From Breviolum minutum Mf 1.05b.01 (Eukaryota > Sar > Dinophyceae > Suessiales > Symbiodiniaceae): a stretch of DNA of 64,000 bases. Positions within the stretch are counted from its first letter, which is position 1; the number at the start of each line of letters is the position of its first letter. Shown in pieces: positions 32,197 to 43,139 of this stretch. The translations under genes were made by a program, and so were the position numbers. The notes under the pieces are model-generated. The model did no database searches. It had not been told where the DNA came from and saw only the letters and a list, made by a program, of their open reading frames with translations. Location of the stretch: positions 372,001 through 436,000 of the forward strand of contig DF239038.1 of NCBI GenBank assembly GCA_000507305.1. Reading direction: 5' to 3'.

Positions 32197-32302
32197 ACAC
32201 CCTCCCGAAATCTAACATGACAATGGAACATCTACCATTTGAGTCGATGTATTTCCTATTGAAAACGGTGATTTTCCTGTCATGTTAGTTTTCAGGGGTG
32301 TA
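32197..32302. mobile_element. MITE family D copy
   Basis: ACACCCTCCCGAAATCTAAC on the left, GTCATGTTAGTTTTCAGGGG on the right. Confidence 0.7.
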
Positions 32303-32603
32303 GCTTGTCACGTCCAAGTCTGTGGCATCACTTGTATAAGTAGCACAATCATCCAATCCAAACACCTTTGAACTGCGCTGAAGCCATCACAAGTTGATCA
32401 CAACTCGACTTACCTATGGTTGAGAAAATGTTTAACAAAAAACACCAAACTCATGGGGTTTCTCAACAGAAATTTCCACCTTCAATCATAAACAAAGGGA
32501 TACTTTCCACAGGGTTTTGGTTCTAAAATCGGTAATGTTGACTACAATGAGTCACGTGAAGGTAACAGACGGGGATAAAACATCATCCGCAAATAGATTC
32601 AGA

Positions 32604-32701
32604 TACCCTCCCTGAAACTAACATGGCACCTGAAAATAATTCCTGGAAAAGGAGATTCCTAACCATCATTTTTATGTGCTATGTTAGTTTCAGGGAGTGT
32701 A
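32604..32701. mobile_element. MITE family D copy
   Basis: TACCCTCCCTGAAACTAACA on the left, CTATGTTAGTTTCAGGGAGT on the right, a long near-perfect hairpin. Confidence 0.85.
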
Positions 32702-33542
32702 CCAATTTATTTCAACTTATAATTTCCATGCACACCAGGTATATTCACGTTGCAGTGTACATGTCAAATTCATACTATACATATATATACACACTTTTCC
32801 TACGTTGAGAATTATAATGCCTTTTTTATAGGCTTTTCTGTGTGCTACTTGGAACTTATATAATTCCAGTACCAGACACATCTTCCCTACAGAATTCCAC
32901 GTGGTGCTTTTTCTCAGGTCTGCGAAAGATCAACGTCCAGTGGGCATGACAGCCAGATGCTGAGATGGGGAGTTGGGGGGGGAAGTGTTGGGAAGATCAA
33001 CACCTTGGTGTTTCCCAAAAAAAATAGGGGTTTTTCCCCCCAAATCATCCATGGATTAATAAGGTTTTTTTTATTTTCACCATCCATTTTGGGGGTACCA
33101 CTATTTTTGGAAATATCCTTATGCTACTTTGCCTAGTCTTTTTTTGTTGGGAGACCTTTGCCTGACTCAGAGTGAGTCGTTTGGATTTTCAGAGGGGAAC
33201 GCCCCTGAAAATGGTAAGCTTCCCATACTATTCCATACTATTCCCATACCACTCCCATAAGAAGCCCTAAAGCTTTCCCATAAGGGGGTCCCATTGGGTT
33301 GGGAGTTTGTGGCATCATCATTGACAGAGACTTACAGGGTTTTAATCACAGTTTATCTCAAAACTCTCAAGCAATTCGCCAAGAGGTCCATGCTCATGTT
33401 TAGTTCTCTAGTTTATGTGGCGTGCTGCCAAATGTTTCCATAATTTCTTCGGCTTTCAGTAGGAACTTGTTTCTTGGTTGCCCAAACAGGCAGCTTGTAT
33501 TTGGATGTACTTGGTATTTGGTATACACATGGAATGTAATAT

Positions 33543-33660
33543 ACATGTTGATGCTTCAGAAATCCGGCGTTCACATTCACCAGTTGTGGGAACGGGATTT
33601 GAAATCCCATTATTTACAAAGGTTTCAGCACCACCCAACACGGTGGTTGTTTTCCATAAT
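33543..33660. mobile_element. MITE family A copy, right end lost
   Basis: ATGTTGATGCTTCAGAAATC on the left, interior GAAATCCCATTATTTACAAA. The right arm stops after CACGGTGGTTG. Confidence 0.6.
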
Positions 33661-33851
33661 GAAGCCCTCTGGAAAAATGGGTTTTTTTTCCATACTAGAT
33701 GTCTGAAACCATCAACTACGTATGGTGGCACGTCTCCAAGGTCGGTGGTTAAAAGGTCAAGGTTTTCAGGTCGGTGGGTCCCTTCGGTTCGAATCATCCA
33801 AACGAAAAGATGTCATGCAAAAACATGGGCCGGGGGGGAAAACTAGTGATA

Positions 33852-33990
33852 CTTGGATGTCCCTGCAAGTTAGTATCTAAATGGTTAGGATCAGTGGGTT
33901 ATAACCCCAATATACGCCCATTGAAAAGTAGGTTATAAGTTATAACCCATGTACTAACCATTTACTAATGACTTCCTGGGACATCCATGT
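33852..33990. mobile_element. MITE family J copy
   Basis: CTTGGATGTCCCTGCAAGTT on the left, GACTTCCTGGGACATCCA on the right, and GTTAGGATCAGTGGGTTATA inside. Confidence 0.7.
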
Positions 33991-34167
33991 AAATCAAGGT
34001 TGCAGATTTGTCCCCACAAAACATTTTCGGAAACTATCCGGTACCAAGCTGGATTAAAATATTGGTGAAACCAGGATTTGGCGGCTTGATTCAGGGCCAA
34101 ATCTACAACCCTGTAAATGGTCTGAAATAACTTTAATAAGTAGGGTGAAATAACCCAAGTGAAATAA

Positions 34168-34272
34168 GAACCTTGGACCCTCCAATGGAAGGGGCCCTGA
34201 ACCTGTATGACGCAGGGGTGTTTAGGTCCTCAAAATGACGCCAGGCCTTTGAGGGTCCAATGATCCTTAGGG
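34168..34272. mobile_element. MITE family F copy, left end truncated
   Basis: GAACCTTGGACCCTCCAATG on the left, GGGTCCAATGATCCTTAGGG on the right. Confidence 0.75.
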
Positions 34273-34299
34273 CAAGTGAAATAACCTGGGCCGGCCCAC

Positions 34300-34490
34300 C
34301 TTGTGGGTTGGATTCCGGTTTTTTTGCAAGGGACCCTGAAGATCTCCAAAGTAGTTTGAAAGAGGCGTTCCCAATAAAAGAACATGGAAAAACGCTGATG
34401 TCCCAGACATTTCTTGTGCACATATGTTTACATCATTTTTGCATGGATGATGTGGAAAAAGCATGCATGTTGCGTGGCTTTTTTTGGTGA
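34300..34490 (+). CDS. candidate exon
   Basis: Reads FFARDPEDLQSSLKEAFPIK, then EHGKTLMSQTFLVHICLHHF and CMDDVEKACM. The mixture of charged and hydrophobic residues is protein-like. No clear splice pair, and a minus frame of 96 codons overlaps. Unknown. Confidence 0.33.
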
Positions 34491-34555
34491 CTTTCAAAAG
34501 GCCTTGTTCTCATTGCCTTTTGATGCATGTTTGCAGGAACCCACTGGTTTTCTAG

Positions 34556-34647
34556 GTGGTGGTTTCAAATATTGTTTATGTTCACCCCTATTTGGGGAAG
34601 AACTTCAATTTTACGAATTTTTCAGATGGGCTGAAACCACCAACCAG
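34556..34647 (+). mobile_element. family B element
   Basis: GTGGTGGTTTCAAATATTG on the left, GAAACCACCAACCAG on the right. Confidence 0.85.
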
Positions 34648-34705
34648 CTTTTTGAAAGGTCTTGGTCTTGTGCCTGAAAATTGCCTCTTGCGCATTTTTG
34701 TTGTA

Positions 34706-34785
34706 CCCTAACTGGCTATTTTGAGGACCCTACCCCTTCTATACAGGTTCAAACCCTTCCATTGGAGGGTCCAAGATCCTTAGGG
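34706..34785. mobile_element. MITE family F copy, left end deleted
   Basis: Starts CCCTAACTGGCTATTTTGAG (first about 20 bp lost) and ends GGTCCAAGATCCTTAGGG. Confidence 0.75.
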
Positions 34786-34788
34786 TGA

Positions 34789-34906
34789 AACTTTTGAGGC
34801 CAGAGAAGTCGTGGCCAGTGAGCAGTTATTGTCCACTGCGTCTCGGGCTATGCTTAAGACCCTGAAGCAAGAGGATCCGTGGGCAAGGGGGAGGATCCGT
34901 TCGGAC
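34789..34906 (+). CDS. exon between family F and family J elements
   Basis: Reads FEAREVVASEQLLSTASRAM, then LKTLKQEDPWARGRIRSDG. It fills the gap between the two elements almost exactly. Helical, charged composition. Other frames are closed. Unknown protein. Confidence 0.43.
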
Positions 34907-35034
34907 GGATGTCCCGTTGGAAGTTAGGATCAATGGTTAGGATCAGTGGGTTATAACCCCCACATACCCCATTTAAAAGTAGGTGAAATAACCCATTGAT
35001 CCTAACCATTTACTAACATCCTGGGACATCCAAG
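34907..35034. mobile_element. MITE family J copy
   Basis: GGATGTCCCGTTGGAAGTTA on the left, ATCCTGGGACATCCAAG on the right, and GTAGGTGAAATAACCCATTG inside. Confidence 0.7.
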
Positions 35035-35458
35035 TTCTGGCCATATTTTCTTTCGCACTGATTTTGTTTCAGCTTCGTAGCTTTGTGTGGAGGAGACCTG
35101 GGAGGCTTCATTACGCGCAATACCAGAGGCTCAAATAGAACTTGCCCAGTGGCCCAAGTGGTGAACATGCTTGGGAAAAATGCTGCAAACATGTGGTTGT
35201 TGTGGTGGGTTCTCATGGTTTTGGTTTCCGGTTGTTGTTTTTTCCAGTCATTTCAATGGCGTTGATGTTTCAATTTGGCAAGTCAAGATGATCAAATGTC
35301 AAAAATAGGACGGTCATGTCCAGGGTTTCTCAGTGTTGAGAAGTTTCTCTCATATTTTTTCACCCCCAGTTGGCCAACGGCCATTGTTTTGGGGGATGCT
35401 TATTTGTGTCGTGTGTGTTTTTGATAGAATCTGATAGAATTGATTGAACACATTCTAG

Positions 35459-35559
35459 GTGGTGGCAACTCATTTTTTGTTTTTCACCCCAAACTTTGGG
35501 GAAGATGAACCCATTTGACGAACATATTTTTGATGGGTTGCTGAACAACCACCAAGCAG
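35459..35559 (+). mobile_element. family B element
   Basis: GTGGTGGCAACTCATTT on the left, AACAACCACCAAGCAG on the right, and TTTGGGGAAGATGAACCC inside, the same variant as the 2246 copy. Confidence 0.8.
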
Positions 35560-35671
35560 CATTTGTTTACAACACAAATGATTGCCATGGGCCTATTGGC
35601 AAATCCTTTTTTGTATTTTTCCGGCCGTGAACCTTCATGAAGAGTCTTCGTTTGTGTTTTTTTTGAAGAAT

Positions 35672-35779
35672 GTATCCCATAGGATCCAGTGGCACGATTG
35701 TATATTTTCCTACATTTACCCTAAATTTACATTAGACAAATGTAGGTAGATATACAAAATGTTTTGTTCCTATGGGTAT
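35672..35779. mobile_element. MITE family E copy, diverged
   Basis: ATCCCATAGGATCCAGTGGC on the left, TGTTCCTATGGGTAT on the right. The GGATCC of the right arm is altered. Confidence 0.65.
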
Positions 35780-36066
35780 GCCAATAGTTGGCTTGTTACG
35801 GTAGCGGGTTTTACGTTAATCCATTCATCAATCCTGCTTTTTGTTTGCACTTCTTGGATCGTTTCCGTCCCAAGACCAAAGGTTAGCGGATGACCAAGAG
35901 CGTTTCTGACAGATTTGCACGATGAGACTTCAGTCTACACATTCATTATTATTGATATATATATATATATACTGATATTATTATTACTATTATACTTTCA
36001 TTATTATTAGGTAATATACTAATGACTAATTATTGATCATACTGGTTTCTTAGCATTTTTTTTGAG

Positions 36067-36197
36067 ATTTTGGGCTGTACCGAGCCCCCCAAGCGAGCCA
36101 TGAGGTAGAGCAAATGGTCAAAGATGCCTTTGCCAACATCAGTATCTGGGTTTTGATCAAAGCAGCCGAAACTCTGCCCACCAAACATAAAGTGTGA
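36067..36197 (+). CDS. terminal exon candidate
   Basis: After a T-rich tract ending GAG, the frame reads DFGLYRAPQASHEVEQMVKD and AFANISIWVLIKAAETLPTK, then HKV and TGA. An upstream in-frame TGA limits the exon. Good composition (amphipathic helices). The minus strand is also open over most of it. Unknown protein. Confidence 0.42.
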
Positions 36198-36880
36198 CAG
36201 AGATATGTGACGAATATGATCATCGATTGATCATCCATCGGTCCTTTGGTTGCTATAAAGGATTCCTCAATTTACAAGGGGCCCCTACTAGCTATGAATG
36301 GAGTCATAACCCCAATAGAAGTTGGCCTTATCAACGGGTAACTGGGGTTATTTCACCCCTACAATGTTGGAGTTATACGCCCCCACTTACAAACTCAATT
36401 CGGGGCACACCTTGAAGGAGACTTGTTCGGACATTTTGATGATTGTTACAGAAAGACAACCTCCTCTTTTTTGGCTATCAGTCCTTTCCCATAGAATCCA
36501 TGGGACTATGGTATATTTACCTACATTTGGCTTTGGTAAAAAAAACCGTAGATGGATCCTGTGGGTTTTGAAACATGATTCGGCTGTATGCTGTATAATG
36601 TATCCAACGATATTGTCGAAGGAAGTTTAGAAGTCTAACTTCCGACAATATGCAGAGTTGAAAAGCAGAGTCGAGGTGTCAAGCAGAGTAGAGATGTCAA
36701 GTCAGCAGAAAGAAGATCAACCCGCGTGTAGAGTCACTAGAAAGAAGGTACATGCGCGAAAAATGTTAGGGACGTCGCGAATCGCTGTGTTTTCTCAATG
36801 ATTCGTGGTTCCTGATGTTCGAAAAGTAGCCTCGCTAAAGCGGCGGGTGCGGAGGTCGCTGCTGAGCAGAGCTATGAAAA

Positions 36881-37505
36881 ATGGCACGCCGCTGTGGCGC
36901 GAAGCACATTTCTACGTGAAAATGTACAAAACACCGCAGCGTCGTAGCACTTTTTGAAGTTCCGATGTTGAAAAATGGCACGCCGCTGTGGCGCGAAGCA
37001 CATTTGCAAGTGAAAATGCAAAAAAACTGACGGTCTCGGAGCCATTTTTGAAGTTCCGATGTTGAAAAATGGCACGCGGCTGTGGCGCTAAGCACATTTG
37101 CAAGTCAAAATGCACAAAGCACCACATTGGCGGAGCCATTTTGGAAGTTCCGATGTTCCAAAATGCAACGCGCCACAGCAAGTCAAAATGCACAAAACAC
37201 CACATTGGCGGAGCCATTTTGGAAGTTCCGATGTTCCAAAATGCCACGCGGCTGTGGCGGGAAGCACATTTGCAAGGCAAAATGCACAAAACACCACATT
37301 GGCGGAGCCATTTTGGAAGTTCCGATGTTCCAAAATGCCACGCGGCTGTGGCGCGAAGCATATTTGTAAGTCAAAATGTGGAAAACACCACACTCTCGGG
37401 CCACTTTTTGTAGTTCCGATGTCCAAAAATGGCACGCCGCTCTGGGGCGAAGCACATTTGCAAGGCAAAATGTACAAAACACCTGCGTTTTGCAGCATTT
37501 CGCGA
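36881..37505. repeat. 94-bp satellite, about seven units
   Basis: Units start at 36881, 36975, 37069, 37163, 37241, 37335 and 37429, giving spacings of 94, 94, 94, 78, 94 and 94 bp. The 78-bp spacing is one unit with a 16-bp deletion. Each unit contains GAAGTTCCGATGTT and GGCACGC(C/G)GCTGTGGCGC-like words. Because 94 is not a multiple of three, the open frames across it shift unit by unit and are probably meaningless. Confidence 0.92.
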
Positions 37506-37512
37506 GGTTTCT

Positions 37513-37547
37513 AACTGACGAACTAACTGACTAACCAACTAACTAAA

Positions 37548-37578
<31 letters not shown>

Positions 37579-37587
37579 ATAACTGAA

Positions 37588-37618
<31 letters not shown>

Positions 37619-37659
37619 TTAACTAACTAACCAACTAACTAACTAACTAACTAACTAAG

Positions 37660-37690
<31 letters not shown>

Positions 37691-37691
37691 G

Positions 37692-37723
<32 letters not shown>

Positions 37724-37780
37724 AATTTCGTCAGCTAACTAACTAACTGACTGACTGACTAACTAACTAACTACCTAATC

Positions 37781-37817
<37 letters not shown>

Positions 37818-38150
37818 GCAAACTAACTAACTAACTAACTAACTAACTCACTAAGTAACTAACTAACTAACTAACTAACTCACTAATTAACTAACCAACT
37901 AACTAACTCACTCACTAACAAACAATGTAACAAACTAATTAACTAACTAGCTAACTAACTACTAACTAGCTAGCTAGCTAGCTAACTAACTAACTAACTA
38001 ACTAATTAACTAACTAACCAACTAACTAACTCACTCACACGAACTAACTAGCTAACTAACTAACTAACTAGCTAACTAACTAACTAGCTAACTCACTAAC
38101 TAACTAGCCAGTTAGTCAGTTAATCAGTTAGACAGTTCGGCAGTTAGTCA
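37513..38150. repeat. (CTAA)n tetranucleotide array with strand switch at its end
   Basis: About 600 bp of CTAACTAACTAA with scattered variants (CTAG, CTGA, CTCA). From about 38107 the sequence turns into GTTAGTCAGTTAATCAGTTA, the complement of the array, so the end can fold back. Confidence 0.93.
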
Positions 38151-38480
38151 GATCCATCAATGTTTTCGCTTTGTCATCCGTGATTCAGAACAACCAATCC
38201 CTCCTATACGTTTCCTATTCTTGAAACTTCCGCCACCGCCTCGTGCGGCTCTACTGGTGTGCAAGATATCGGTGTGGATAGTGATGTGTTGTTAAGGATG
38301 GTACTTCAAGGCTCGAAGTTCCGAAAAAGCCATCCACGAATTTCACATCTTTCAACTACTGAGCGGCGTGTCAAAGCTCTCGGAATTTTTGTATGATCCA
38401 TCCTAAATGAAAGAACTGTTTGGGATTTGTTTTGTTGGTGTTTTTTTTGTTTTACCAAAAGTACCATAGGAAATCAGTAG

Positions 38481-38577
38481 GTGGTGGTTTCAAAAAAAAC
38501 ATATCCTCACCCCTATTTGGGAAAGATGAACCCATTTTGACTAATATTTTTTCAGATGGGTAGAAACCACCAACCAG
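38481..38577 (+). mobile_element. family B element
   Basis: GTGGTGGTTTCAAAAAAA on the left, GTAGAAACCACCAACCAG on the right. Confidence 0.85.
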
Positions 38578-39056
38578 ATAAATTATATTAGACTCACTAG
38601 ACTCAACTCATCCACTTTTGCCACACAACAAAAATCAATCATTTGAATACTACAAATGGGTGTCTCCAAAAATAGGGGTACCCCAAAATGGATGGTTTAT
38701 AATGGAAAGTCCTATTAAAATTGATGATTTGGGGGTATCCCTATTTTTGGAAACACCCAAACGGTTAGAAAAATACACGCCACCTAACAGTTTTGTTGAT
38801 TTGAATGGAGCCACCAAGATGGATTTAGTCAAAACATCATCTATTGCTACGATAGTATAGGGATATACTGTAATATGTATGACATAATAGTATATTATAG
38901 TATGTAAATATACGTATATGTATATATACTATATGTGGAATATTTGTGATCTAGTAACTTAGTAGGATGTGTATACATTTTTTTCCATGGACTACAGTAG
39001 TACATATAAATCTGTGTGTGGGGCCCACCATGCAACGGTAACCATCTTGATCCACA

Positions 39057-39179
39057 TTGGAAGTCTTGCGAGGCATTGCGCTGCAAAAAACAAAAATGGC
39101 GGAGGACGGTAGAAGTACTAGCCTCCTCGTAGGAACTAACATATCAGATCTCAAGACACTTTTGAAGATGATGTTTTGG
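39057..39179 (+). CDS. exon ending exactly at a family B element
   Basis: Reads LEVLRGIALQKTKMAEDGRS, then TSLLVGTNISDLKTLLKMMF and W. The last codon TGG is followed immediately by GTGGCGGTTTC, so the donor is the element's first two bases (phase 0). The frame after the element runs only nine codons before a stop in a family C fragment, so the next exon may lie elsewhere. Unknown protein. Confidence 0.48.
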
Positions 39180-39273
39180 GTGGCGGTTTCAAATATTTTT
39201 TATGTTCACCCCTATTTGGGGAAGATTCCCATTTTGACTAATATTTTTCAAATGGGTTGAAACCACCAACTAG
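39180..39273 (+). mobile_element. family B element, introner candidate
   Basis: GTGGCGGTTTCAAATATT on the left, GTTGAAACCACCAACTAG on the right. Confidence 0.85.
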
Positions 39274-39552
39274 TGTTCCTTTTCCCAAGGTGGGATATGT
39301 TAGCTTCCTGGAGGGTATTGCTGTCTTTCAGCTGAACAGTACAGAACATTATTTTTTTTATTGTTGCCCATACCATCTAATTAGATTATCCAATTATCCA
39401 CTGCATATATTCAGCTGACACTAATGAGTCATATTGTTATTGTTTATTTGTAGTTTCAATCTTGGTGGTAATTTTTGGCATACGATCTTTATCAGAAATA
39501 TACAAATATATATTGGATGTATATGTTCATTTTTTTACTTCACATCTTGCAA

Positions 39553-39685
39553 AATTCAACTAATGGTTAGTTGGTGGTTTGGGGCCCGGTGGTTTGGATT
39601 CCTGGGATCCCCTTATAAAAGGGAGTGTTACTTAGGGGTACCCGTAGAATCCCAAACCACCCGGCCCCAAACCACCAATTAATCA
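39553..39685. mobile_element. hairpin element, GGTTAGTTGGTGGTTTGGGG type
   Basis: TAGTTGGTGGTTTGGGGCCC on the left pairs with GGCCCCAAACCACCAATTAA on the right, and GGATTCCTGGGATCCCC with the CCCGTAGAATCCC side. It is a different family from B despite the shared GGTGGTTT word. Ends also carry GT and a near AT/AA. Confidence 0.6.
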
Positions 39686-40413
39686 TTCGCTGAAAAAAAA
39701 TGTGTCAGTGAGTTCAACTCCGTTTCTCAAAAAAACGCCAACCTATCGATTTTCCCTCACCCCTGTGATATTGGGGGAAGCGATGTCAGGTCGCCAGGGA
39801 TTTTCATGTATTTTTCACTACTACATGATGAGCGTTTTAGAACCCCAGAATCCTCAAAATCACAGGGTAGTTTAGGACGTTCATTTCTACAAGGTGGGTG
39901 ATTTAATAGTTTATCCCATTATTTACAATGTTTTAGCACCATCCAAACGGTGGTTGGCCATGGGATTTCTTAAGAATTGCCAGGAGTTGGATTCCTTCTC
40001 CTTGACCGAAGGCCAATTAGAAGCGATGTTGAGTTACTTGACGGCTTGTGACTGATGGACATGCGGGAAGCACCTACCATGGGCCCCTACACTACACTTT
40101 TAGAGGTTATTATGGTAAACAACCCTGGTTTTTAGGTGGCCAAAACCTATATATTTTCCTGCTTCCGGGTGCTCATGATATATGAAACAACGGATGAAAA
40201 CATGGGGATGGAGTTGGTGGGAGTGAGTTTTTGTTGGGATGGTTGGATGATGTATAAGTTAGGGAGCAATATACCATATCTAGGCAATTTATAACGAACT
40301 TTCCCGTCGAGTAGTCACCCCAAAAGGTAGTGAATAGAAAGGGAATCATAACTCACAAAGGCCGAAACATTCAGGGTAAGGATTTATAATAACTTGCCCA
40401 GGACCATATCTAG

Positions 40414-40573
40414 GTGTTGGTTTCAAATATTTTCTATTTTGTGTCAGTGCTGCGCTGACTCAGCGGGTCGGAGCAGAGCGTGAAAGTGTGAAATATATTT
40501 TCTTTTCACTCCTAGCTGAGGAGATGATCCAATTTGACTAATATTTTTCACATGGGTGGAAACCACCAACCAG
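40414..40573 (+). mobile_element. family B element with an internal insertion of about 55 bp
   Basis: GTGTTGGTTTCAAATATTTT on the left, GTGGAAACCACCAACCAG on the right. It is 160 bp long instead of about 95-105. The extra GC-rich segment (about 40440-40490) contains GTCAGTGCTGCGCTGAC, a small hairpin, and is flanked by similar AAATATTTTCT / AAATATATTTTCT words. Confidence 0.75.
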
Positions 40574-41623
40574 ATATTGATGTATCATATTCATGATCGA
40601 TCTTCATTTTTTTACGTGCCTTTTATCCTTTGGTGTTGCAAGTAGAGCTTCGATTTTCCTCTTCATAGAAAGATATACCGAGGGAAATCCACTAATTTGT
40701 AGGAAACATGGTGATCGGCCATATTAGCTTACAGGAGGGTAACCCGCACTCATGGCACAGAGGGTTTGTTCCAAATTCCTTGAAGCTCCTGAAAAACCCT
40801 ACCTACCCCATCGGTAGATAGGTAAATCCTTTCCCAAAGGTATGACTTCCCTGTTGATTTTGAAGAACTCCTTTCAAACATGTCCCAAGTTGACACAAAA
40901 ATAAAACATCAATATGTAAAATCGGAACCCACCTAAACATAAAGATATTCTCCATGTCACTTCTGATTTCGTTATGGTTTTGATTTTTTTGTGTTTGTGT
41001 CATCAATGTTGGGGTTTAAACTTCAAAAAAAAACTCCAACAAATCTCACCTTACAAGAAAGATCTGGGGCAGTTTTTGTTCACCTTCCAAAGCTGATCAC
41101 TGATACTGCTGCCACTTGGTAAATCCGGTGATCCTAAGTCCCCGAATAATCGGGTTGTTGGACCCCTTCCAAATGGCCGAACTTCATGGCTTATAAATGG
41201 GGTTTAACAACCACTTCCTAACTGGGATCATCTGCCAAGTACAGCCATTTGCCACCCAGATGGATTTGTTCCAACATTCATTTAAAAAAAACTTGCCCCC
41301 TTCGTTGTTCGTTCTTTTTGGCAGGGTTTTGGGCAACTGATTGAACTTTAATACCCTTGAAGATGTAAGGCTATCAACAGTTTCTACTCCTGGAGGTTGA
41401 TTTTGCTAAATCTTTGATACATGGTAGCATGCATGATTTTTTGTTTTGTGATGTGGAATCTTGAGATGATGTCCATCAACCGCAGAAGGTAGAAAAAATA
41501 AGAATCAACATGATGTTTGTTGAATCAAGTTGTGATACTGGATAGATGAAGTTTGCTTTTTGTTTCTCTTTCATCATATGGTATCAAAAACAGCCATTTC
41601 AATACCAACTTGAGTATCCTTAG

Positions 41624-41836
41624 AAAACTAACAGACCAACTCATGGTTTGTTACATCCGAAGTATCACTCCAACTTAAGCGACCGCCGAGATACCATTGA
41701 GCATATGGCTGATCCAAGGGTGCAAGAGATAGGCGTGTCCCATTTCGTGGTTCCTGAAGGGTTATAGTACGTTACACCAATGGACGATTTGGTGGAAGTT
41801 GACGGAGGTTGGATACATGTTGATGATTTATGTTGA
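41624..41836 (+). CDS. candidate exon interrupted by one TAG
   Basis: After an in-frame TAG the frame reads NRPTHGLLHPKYHSNLSDRR, DTIEHMADPRVQEIGVSHFV and VPEGL, then TAG (41765-41767), and continues YVTPMDDLVEVDGGWIHVDD to TGA. Both halves look protein-like. Either the first stop ends the gene, or this is a decayed exon, or a short intron lies between. Unknown protein. Confidence 0.38.
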
Positions 41837-42584
41837 TTTGATGATGTCCGACTAAGCCAAGGAGGCGAAGCTTTTTTTCACGTTTTTGGGATTACATATT
41901 TAGATTATTTATTCGGAAAAAAATATGACATTTGATGTCATGGCCCAAAATGTCTCAGGTCATCATGGGGAATTTTTTGTTGACATTGTTTTTTTTTGGG
42001 GGGTGGCAAGTTGGGCAAGTTCCAAAGAAAGTTTATGGCCAATCTATGCGGCATAAGTGTTCTAAATCTTTGTCATCATTTGGAGTTGAGGCATATGATT
42101 GTGCTTGATTGTTTCAAATGGGTTGTATAAAGATTTTTTTTTTCTGAGTGTTATTTATTGTGAAACTTGGTGAAACCGTGCGTGCTGATCATCCACATTG
42201 TTTTGGCCATCGGGCCAAGAAGTGTAGGTGAAATGTAGCCACTTCCATTTCTCTAATGCAGCAGTATAAACAAAAATGCAATGGTTTGTTGATTTATTTC
42301 TTACCCAATGACTTGCTTTATCCAAAGGCCCTTACATCACTTACACAAAAGATACAATTGCATCTCCATCTATCAACCCTTTTACCTGTTGGCATGTTCA
42401 ATGTATCCCTATCCCACGAAGTTAATCTACATAAACACGTGGTGTGAAGGGGAAGCTGAAAATGTTGACGGTTGTGCATGGATGTTGCTATATATGTAGA
42501 TATACATATAAATATATGTATAAATATATATATATATCAAGCACCACAGCATTTGTTTCTCACACCATCCGATGATCGTTCCCA

Positions 42585-42718
42585 TCCATTCGCGGTCAGG
42601 ATCTTCGGTGGCTAAGGCATTGAAACTTTATTTTGAAATTGAAGGTCCCAATGCTGGAAAGGAGGCGCGTTTCATATACCTGAAAACATCCCCAGATGCG
42701 ACGCATGGGACGAACGGC
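42585..42718 (+). CDS. exon candidate abutting a family E fragment
   Basis: Reads HSRSGSSVAKALKLYFEIEG, then PNAGKEARFIYLKTSPDATH and GTNG, ending where GGTATATTTACCTACATG (family E arm) begins. Composition is convincing. Unknown protein. Confidence 0.45.
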
Positions 42719-42754
42719 GGTATATTTACCTACATGAATCACTTAAATTTATGG

Positions 42755-42862
42755 TACCCTCCCTGAAACTAACAGTTCGCACATGAAAATCACCATCTTT
42801 CCTGGAAAATACCATCAACATGGTGGATTTTCCAGCCAGCTATGTTAGTTTGCAGGAGTGTA
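42755..42862. mobile_element. MITE family D copy
   Basis: TACCCTCCCTGAAACTAACA on the left, CTATGTTAGTTTGCAGGAGT on the right. Confidence 0.75.
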
Positions 42863-43139
42863 GGTGTAGGTAGATATTCCAGTCTCATTCCTCGCGTCTG
42901 GGTTTGGGTATGGGACACTGCCTCTGCCAGGATGCCATCGTGGTACATGATGGTTTAGCTTGTGATCCCCGATCCTGAACATGCTGTAATCCTCATGGTC
43001 ACTGGCGGGAAGGGGGCCACACCCAACAAATACGTGTGACAAAAATATCTCTGTGTGCAGAATGATTCGGATGCACCCGCCAGGAGTAATCACACTGGGG
43101 CTTTCGAAAAGTGATATGTTCGTTACATCGAATTTAACA

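Noticed and set aside
37133..37320. Repeated GCCATTTTGG words as spliced-leader relics
   Set aside because: They recur because they belong to the 94-bp satellite unit, and the match is only 10 bases.
36835..37514. Several overlapping open frames on both strands with repeated words such as HFGTSELPKW
   Set aside because: They come from the 94-bp satellite, whose unit length is not a multiple of three.
36881..38150. CRISPR-like array
   Set aside because: Units are tandem with no unique spacers, in a eukaryotic context.
40440..40495. GC-rich insertion as a tRNA-derived SINE head
   Set aside because: No convincing box A or box B; it is too short to decide.
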